From: Terriglobia bacterium
Lineage (GTDB): Bacteria > Acidobacteriota > Terriglobia > UBA7540
Reading direction: 5' to 3'
Assembly (NCBI GenBank): GCA_030036915.1
Contig: JASHSC010000414.1
Location: forward strand, 1 to 11,060
DNA: 11,060 bases
Each line of letters starts with the position of its first letter. The first letter of the stretch is position 1. This document shows positions 6,265 to 11,060 of this stretch, in pieces. The position numbers and the translations under genes are program-made. The notes under the pieces are model-generated. The model had not been told where the DNA came from and ran no database searches. It saw nothing but the letters and a program-made list of their open reading frames with translations.

Positions 6265-7587
6265 GCAAAGAAGGCACTTCCGATTGCACCAGCGAAAGGC
6301 AAGTTGGGGGTTTTGACCGTCGGGATGGGGGCAGTTACGACAACGATGATTGCAGGCGTGGAGGCAATCCGCAAAAAGCTCGCGCTTCCTGTGGGCTCAC
6401 TCACGCAAATGGGCACCATCCGCCTCGGCAAGCGCACCGATAAGCGTGTTCCCAAGATCAAGGACTTTGTCCCCCTGGCAAATCTCAAAGATGTCGTCTT
6501 CGGCGGATGGGACCTTTTCACGGACAACGCCTACGTGGCGGCGAAAAAAGCTGGAGTTCTGGGCAAAGAGCATACCGAAAAGCTCAAGGGATTTCTGAAG
6601 GACATCGAGCCCATGCCCGCGGCTTTTGAACAGAAGTGGGTGAAAAACCTGCATCCCAACAACGTGAAAACCGGCAGCACCAAGATGGACCTTGCCGAGC
6701 AGGTGATGGACGACATTGAGAAATTCAAGAAGCGCTCGCGCGCCGACCGTTTGGTGATGATCTGGGCCGCTTCCACGGAAGTCTACACGGAAGCACAGCC
6801 GGTTCACGAGACCATCGAAACCTTTGAGCGCGGCCTGAAAAACAACAGCCCGGATATTTCGCCGAGCATGATTTACGCCTACGCGGCGCTGAAGCTGGGC
6901 GTGCCGTTTGCCAATGGTGCTCCGCACATGACTGTGGATATGCCGGCGCTTGCGAATTGCGCGGTCAGGAAGAAGGTGCCGGTCTGCGGCAAGGACTTTA
7001 AGTCCGGCCAGACCTTCATGAAGACGCTGCTCGCGCCGGGAATCAAAGCCAAACTGCTGGGAGTGACCGGCTGGTACTCCACCAATATTCTCGGCAACCG
7101 CGACGGCGAAGTGTTGGATGATCCTGACAATTTCCGAAGTAAGGAAGTCACCAAGGCGTCGGTTCTGGAATACATCTTCCAACCGGACGTTTATCCCGAG
7201 CTCTACAAGAATTACTACCACAAAGTGCGGATTAATTATTACCCGCCCCGCGGCGACAACAAGGAGAGCTGGGACAACATCGACATCTTCGGCTGGCTTG
7301 GCTATCCGATGCAAATCAAGGTGAACGGCCTGTATCGCGATTCCATCCTAGCCGCACCGATGGCCTTGGACCTGGTGCTCTTCATGGACCTCGCACAGCG
7401 CACCCCGGCGCTCGCCAAGATGGGCATTCAGGAGTGGCTGTCGTTCTACTTCAAGAGTCCCATGTGCGCCGCCAGCCTGTATCCCGAGCACGACGTCTTC
7501 ATTCAGCTCATGAAGCTCAAGAACACGTTGCGGCATTTGCGGGGTGAAGAGCTGATTACCCACCTGGGTCTGGAGTATTACGACTAA
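6262..7587 (+). CDS. ino1: Inositol-3-phosphate synthase (myo-inositol-1-phosphate synthase)
   Basis: The family converts D-glucose 6-phosphate to 1D-myo-inositol 3-phosphate by NAD-dependent oxidation, intramolecular aldol cyclisation and reduction, in the cytoplasm. From the GTG start the protein has 441 residues. It shows the N-terminal Rossmann motif VGMGAVTTT (about 20-28), a central block NILGNRDGEVL (275-285), FRSKEVTK (291-298) with the conserved lysines, GDNKESWDNI (331-340), and VNGLYRDSILAAPMALDL (354-371). These correspond to the conserved catalytic segments of eukaryotic and bacterial MIPS proteins (for example NHLGNNDG, FRSKEISKS and the DSKRAMDEY region of eukaryotic enzymes). 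At 441 residues it lies between short prokaryotic forms (about 360-390) and eukaryotic ones (about 510-550). The next gene starts within its stop codon (TAATG). Hairpin repeats lie upstream, and I see no confident promoter in the gap. An altered substrate is possible given the aldolase partner. Confidence 0.9.
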   Translation: MAKKALPIAPAKGKLGVLTVGMGAVTTTMIAGVEAIRKKLALPVGSLTQMGTIRLGKRTDKRVPKIKDFVPLANLKDVVFGGWDLFTDNAYVAAKKAGVLGKEHTEKLKGFLKDIEPMPAAFEQKWVKNLHPNNVKTGSTKMDLAEQVMDDIEKFKKRSRADRLVMIWAASTEVYTEAQPVHETIETFERGLKNNSPDISPSMIYAYAALKLGVPFANGAPHMTVDMPALANCAVRKKVPVCGKDFKSGQTFMKTLLAPGIKAKLLGVTGWYSTNILGNRDGEVLDDPDNFRSKEVTKASVLEYIFQPDVYPELYKNYYHKVRINYYPPRGDNKESWDNIDIFGWLGYPMQIKVNGLYRDSILAAPMALDLVLFMDLAQRTPALAKMGIQEWLSFYFKSPMCAASLYPEHDVFIQLMKLKNTLRHLRGEELITHLGLEYYD

Positions 7588-8414
7588 TGTCCGTCGAACC
7601 CAGACTCAATCGATTGTTCACTCCCCAGGGAAAGTGCCTGCAAATTGCGCTGGACCACGGGTTCGCCAACGATCCCACCACGCTTGCGGGCATGGAAAAC
7701 CTGAAGAAAGTGGTGGAAACGGTAGCCGCCGGGAATCCCGACGGCATCATCCTGACCCTCGGGCAGGCGCACCAGCTTCAGGACCTTGCGCAGAAACCCA
7801 AGCCTGCCCTCGTGGTGCGCGCCGATGTGATGAATGTCTACCACTTGCCAACGCCCAAGCAAGTGTTCTGCAAATACATTGACGATGCCGTGGAACAGGC
7901 CGTGGCGCTGGACGCCGCAGCCATCGTCATCAACCTGTTCTGGCTCGAGGAGCATCCGGACCTGCACCGGCATTGCGTGGAGAACGCCGTGCACTTTAAG
8001 GCGCGGTGCGAGCGCTACGGAATGCCGCTCATGATCGAGCCCATGGTGCTGATTCCAACTCAGGGCGCCGGATTCAAAAACAACGCCGACATCGGCCAAA
8101 CCCTGGCGCTCGCGCGGCTGGCCGTGGAATTAGGCGCGGACATCGTGAAAGCCGACATTGACGATAACATTCAGGAGTACCACCGCGTGGTGGAAGCCGC
8201 CCTTCCCCGTCCCATGCTGCCGCGCGGAGGTTCCCGAGTGCCGGATCTTCAAATCCTCACGCGGACCGTCAAGCTGATTCAGCAAGGGGCCGCAGGAGTT
8301 GTGTACGGACGGAACGTTTACCAGCATCCCCATCCGGACCGCATGATTCGCGCATTGCAGGCAGTTGTGCATGGTGGCGCAAGCGTCGAAAAGGCGATGG
8401 GAATCCTTCAATAA
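7587..8414 (+). CDS. Class I (Schiff-base) aldolase of the DeoC/LsrF/FbaB group
   Basis: A 275-residue TIM-barrel aldolase. ALDHGFAND at 21-29 supplies the substrate-binding Asp, MIEPM at 149-153 lines the barrel, ADIVKAD at 184-190 carries the Schiff-base lysine K188, LPRGGSRVP at 211-219 forms part of the phosphate site, and GVVYGRNVYQ at 237-246 is the second phosphate-binding loop (compare GVDMGRNIFQ in LsrF). Members include archaeal-type class I fructose-1,6-bisphosphate aldolase, the LsrF thiolase and archaeal ADH synthase; the sequence alone does not separate these. The ATG overlaps the MIPS stop by one base, with GGAG at 7572-7575, 11 nt upstream, so translation is probably coupled and the two enzymes likely act in the same pathway. 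It is the last gene of the + strand run. Confidence 0.88.
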   Translation: MSVEPRLNRLFTPQGKCLQIALDHGFANDPTTLAGMENLKKVVETVAAGNPDGIILTLGQAHQLQDLAQKPKPALVVRADVMNVYHLPTPKQVFCKYIDDAVEQAVALDAAAIVINLFWLEEHPDLHRHCVENAVHFKARCERYGMPLMIEPMVLIPTQGAGFKNNADIGQTLALARLAVELGADIVKADIDDNIQEYHRVVEAALPRPMLPRGGSRVPDLQILTRTVKLIQQGAAGVVYGRNVYQHPHPDRMIRALQAVVHGGASVEKAMGILQ

Positions 8415-8466
8415 ACCAACTCGCCCAGCGACAGACCAAATCCCAAACCTATCGAAGGGCGGGTCC

Positions 8467-8499
8467 TTACCTTTTTACCTCTTACCATTTACATCTTAC
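8467..8499. repeat. Degenerate heptamer-periodic TTAC repeat in the convergent spacer
   Basis: The tetramer TTAC occurs at 8467, 8475, 8482, 8489 and 8496, with spacings of 8, 7, 7 and 7 nt, inside a T/C-rich tract. The run resembles short heptanucleotide repeats seen between genes in some bacteria. It lies between two converging genes, 53 nt after the aldolase stop; no hairpin terminator is visible in the spacer. Confidence 0.55.
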
Positions 8500-8513
8500 A
8501 TTTTGATTTTCTG

Positions 8514-11045
8514 TCACTGCTCCAGTGCATTCACTTCGCGAATGCTGCCTCCGCCCGTCACCGGCACACGAAGCGTCTTGATCTCCAGCGGATGAAATTC
8601 TCCCGTCCACTTTCGGTGCACCAATCCCAGATCAATCGTCGCCTTGGTGGCGTGTCCTGCCGTCTCATAGCAGCGAACGATCAAATCGTTTCCATCTTCC
8701 GATTGCTTGACGTCGGAAACCACAACGTCCGGAACATCCACGGAGAGGAATGAAGCGGACTGCGCTCGCGTGCCGCGGTGAATTCCCTGATAGAGGACCG
8801 GCACGGGCGCGGTCATTTCCTCGGCCATACGCACGATGCCGGCGTCCTGCCAGGTTCCAGAGTGCGGAACCAGGATCATGCGGAAGGTTTGAATGCCCTG
8901 GTCCTGCCAGATGTACTCTTTGTTGGGATCGAGTTTAGCAGGCTGGTGGTGGGCGTAGGGGGCTCCGCGCACAATGGAGATGCGCATATCGTTGTCCTGC
9001 ACGCTATAGCCGTATTTGGCGTCATTCAAAACGCTGAGGCCGTAAGTCGCACCATTTCGGTCGCCTGAAACATCAATCCAGCGTTGGCCGGGGTCCTCGT
9101 TCCCATTGGCTTTGCGCACTTTGAATCCGTAGGCGATTTCGTAAGTCGGAACGGGATTCTGCACGTCAACGGGGAATGAAAACTTCAGAATTTTCTGGTG
9201 CTCGTGCCAGTCGAGCGAGACTCGCGCTTCCAGCGAACGAGCGCCAGCGTAGAGCATCCAGTCGGTGGTCATGAACGAGGCGCCGTAACCGGTGCGCACA
9301 CGCAGTGTGGCGCGGACGGGACCCTGCTCCATCACATGAAAACCCGCGCTCCCGAACTGGCCGATTTCCTGCGTGTAGGCGTGAACGTCATGGCTCCAGG
9401 TATCGCTTGGGTCATTAATCACCACGGCGCGCGCGCCGGCGGCACCTCCGTGGAAAACTTCGGCTCCAGCGTCCTTATCAAACATGGATATCGTTCCATC
9501 GTCAGAAAAGGTAACGCGCAGGTGCTCGTTCTCGAGACTTCGGTCAGTGGCGGTAACGGCGGATTGCGGAGCCGGAACGGGGTCGATGTGGCGAACCCGA
9601 AACTGGCGGTAGCCGAAGGCGGGCACGGGCGCCTGGAACAGCAATCCCCGGCGAGATCCCTGCACGGTTTGCGCGGCCGTCCACTGGTGCAGAATCGCGT
9701 TGCCGTGCTCATCCTCAACGCGCGAGTTGGATTGCCCGGGCTGGTCGGGAAGGCGCCAGTTCAGGTCATATTGAACGTTCAAAGTTGCCGGCCAAGCGTG
9801 GGGATTGAAGACGACAAGGTACTCGGAAGAAGGGTCCGTGGTGGAAATTTGCCAGGCAATCTTGGCCGCCGCGAGGTGGATGGCCTGGTCGGCCACTTCA
9901 TCCGCGTAACCGTAGGCATCGCGCGCGACGATGTATTGCTCCGGCAGCGCCGTTCCGGCCATGCTGTCATGGAACTGCATCAGCAGCACCTTTCGCCAGG
10001 AACTGGCAAATTCGCTCTTGGGGTAAGGGAAGCCCACTAGCACATTGGCAAGTTCCGCCATTTTTTCTCCCGTCACCAGATCCGCTTCCGCAGTTCGATT
10101 TTCTTTCTTAATTTCAGACACGGCTGTGTAGCATCCTACCGAGTGATGCTGAAGATCGTCATCCACCACCGGATAATCTTTGCCGCCAGCGATATCGGCA
10201 AAGTAGCGCTCCGGTGTACTGAAAATGATCTTGGGTGCGCCGGGCTGCTTCATAATCTCCATGATGGAGTTGATCGTATCCTTGGCCGGCCCGCCTCCGT
10301 GGTCGCCCGCGCCGTAAAAGAACATCATGCTGTTGGTAGGCTCCTGGAGCTTCAGGTATTCGAGCATGTGCTGCTGAATGTCGCGCGTCAATCCGTAACT
10401 CATGGGAATGCGATGGGCGAGCACCCGCGTGCCGTCCGCGCCCTGCCACCAGAAGACGTCCGCGGGCAGTTCTTTCTCATGCGCGCCGGGACGCATGAAG
10501 ACGTAGTCGCTCATGCCTTGCAGTTTCAAAATCTGTGGCAACGTGCCGGTGTGGCCGAATGAATCCGGGTTGTAACCCACCTTGGACATCCGGCCGACCA
10601 ACTGTTGGAAAATCCGCTGGCCATAAAGCCCCTGGCGCATTAATGATTCGCCGTTGGGGATGTTGACGTCCGGCTCGACGATCCATCCGCCCACCACGCC
10701 CCAGCGACCCTCGGCGACGCGCCTGCGAATCTCCGTCATCATACCGGGGTCGGCGGAGGCGGCCCATTCGTAGAGAATGGCGGAGCTGGCCGTGAACTTG
10801 AAATCGGGGTATTCGTTCATGCGGTCGAGGGCTGAGCGGAACGTGCTGAGCCCCACATCCATGGCCTCCGACCACGGCCAGAGCCAGGGAATGTCAATGT
10901 GGGCGTTTCCGATGACGTACAGTTTGTGCTGAGGCGCGTCGGCAGGCCAGGGCGAGGGAGTTTGTCCGACCATGGTTCTTACCCCAAAGCACAGCGCACC
11001 GATGAGAACTGCTAAACACGACCAGCGAATCGGACGGGAGTGCAT
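8514..11045 (-). CDS. Secreted glycoside hydrolase family 38 alpha-mannosidase
   Basis: An 843-residue exported retaining alpha-mannosidase, removing alpha-linked mannose from glycans. Residues 1 to about 28 form a signal peptide (basic MHSRPIR, hydrophobic CLAVLIGALCFGV). The catalytic domain has zinc ligands H49 and D51 in GNAHIDIPWLWPW, the nucleophile and ligand D161 in NPDSFGHTG, GAGDHGGGP at about 245-253, and the last metal histidine H359 in QFHDSMAGT. All key residues of the family are present. Beta-sandwich domains follow, with FNPHAW near 413 and a GH38 C-terminal region from about 505 (SLENEHLRVTF). ATG 11045 is chosen because AGGAG (11058-11054 on this strand) is 8 nt away; the in-frame ATG at 11051 is only 2 nt from it. 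The promoter lies outside the window. It converges on the aldolase operon. Exact linkage specificity is not evident. Confidence 0.92.
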   Translation of the reverse strand: MHSRPIRWSCLAVLIGALCFGVRTMVGQTPSPWPADAPQHKLYVIGNAHIDIPWLWPWSEAMDVGLSTFRSALDRMNEYPDFKFTASSAILYEWAASADPGMMTEIRRRVAEGRWGVVGGWIVEPDVNIPNGESLMRQGLYGQRIFQQLVGRMSKVGYNPDSFGHTGTLPQILKLQGMSDYVFMRPGAHEKELPADVFWWQGADGTRVLAHRIPMSYGLTRDIQQHMLEYLKLQEPTNSMMFFYGAGDHGGGPAKDTINSIMEIMKQPGAPKIIFSTPERYFADIAGGKDYPVVDDDLQHHSVGCYTAVSEIKKENRTAEADLVTGEKMAELANVLVGFPYPKSEFASSWRKVLLMQFHDSMAGTALPEQYIVARDAYGYADEVADQAIHLAAAKIAWQISTTDPSSEYLVVFNPHAWPATLNVQYDLNWRLPDQPGQSNSRVEDEHGNAILHQWTAAQTVQGSRRGLLFQAPVPAFGYRQFRVRHIDPVPAPQSAVTATDRSLENEHLRVTFSDDGTISMFDKDAGAEVFHGGAAGARAVVINDPSDTWSHDVHAYTQEIGQFGSAGFHVMEQGPVRATLRVRTGYGASFMTTDWMLYAGARSLEARVSLDWHEHQKILKFSFPVDVQNPVPTYEIAYGFKVRKANGNEDPGQRWIDVSGDRNGATYGLSVLNDAKYGYSVQDNDMRISIVRGAPYAHHQPAKLDPNKEYIWQDQGIQTFRMILVPHSGTWQDAGIVRMAEEMTAPVPVLYQGIHRGTRAQSASFLSVDVPDVVVSDVKQSEDGNDLIVRCYETAGHATKATIDLGLVHRKWTGEFHPLEIKTLRVPVTGGGSIREVNALEQ

Positions 11046-11053
11046 GAGCATTG

Positions 11054-11058
11054 CTCCT
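11054..11058 (-). promoter_or_regulatory. Ribosome binding site of the GH38 alpha-mannosidase
   Basis: Minus-strand AGGAG is placed 8 nt before the ATG at 11045-11043 and decides that start over the ATG at 11051. Confidence 0.6.
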
Positions 11059-11060
11059 GG

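Overview
The window looks like chromosomal DNA from a member of the Acidobacteriota. This rests on three things: a GC-rich composition, a partial outer-membrane receptor with the C-terminal barrel style common in that phylum (blocks such as NFAPRVGFAYDVFG and RGGFGSFYD), and hairpin repeats beginning GTAGCGGCG between genes. The phylum call is inference from protein style; no rRNA or tRNA is present.

Layout, left to right. (1) Positions 3-1286 hold the 3' end of a TonB-dependent receptor/transporter whose 5' part lies outside the window. (2) Positions 1287-1851 are non-coding and carry a decayed repeat and a near-consensus sigma70-type promoter (TTGAAC, 17-nt spacer, TATAAT). (3) Positions 1852-8414 hold five genes on the + strand: a zinc-dependent medium-chain dehydrogenase (MDR), a class II aldolase fused to a short-chain dehydrogenase (SDR), a PHP-domain putative metal-dependent phosphoesterase, an inositol-3-phosphate synthase (MIPS), and a class I aldolase of the DeoC/LsrF/FbaB group. 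Genes 2/3 overlap by 4 nt (ATGA) and genes 4/5 by 1 nt (TAATG). A 161-nt gap with three hairpins separates genes 3 and 4. (4) Positions 8415-8513 are a short convergent spacer with a heptamer-periodic TTAC repeat. (5) On the - strand, 8514-11045 holds a complete secreted GH38 alpha-mannosidase.

The five-gene block is the most interesting part. It combines an enzyme that cyclises glucose 6-phosphate to inositol phosphate, a possible phosphatase, two dehydrogenase activities and two mechanistically different aldolases. There is no CDP-alcohol phosphatidyltransferase for inositol lipids and there are no standard iol catabolic genes in view. I read it as a candidate uncharacterised cyclitol or sugar-phosphate pathway; that reading is inference. 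The flanking receptor and secreted mannosidase suggest a carbohydrate-use neighbourhood.

The MDR gene has an in-frame TGA at 2809-2811. After it the same frame continues through a recognisable MDR C-terminus to TAA at 2905-2907, so the gene is either a recent nonsense mutant or carries a sequence error.
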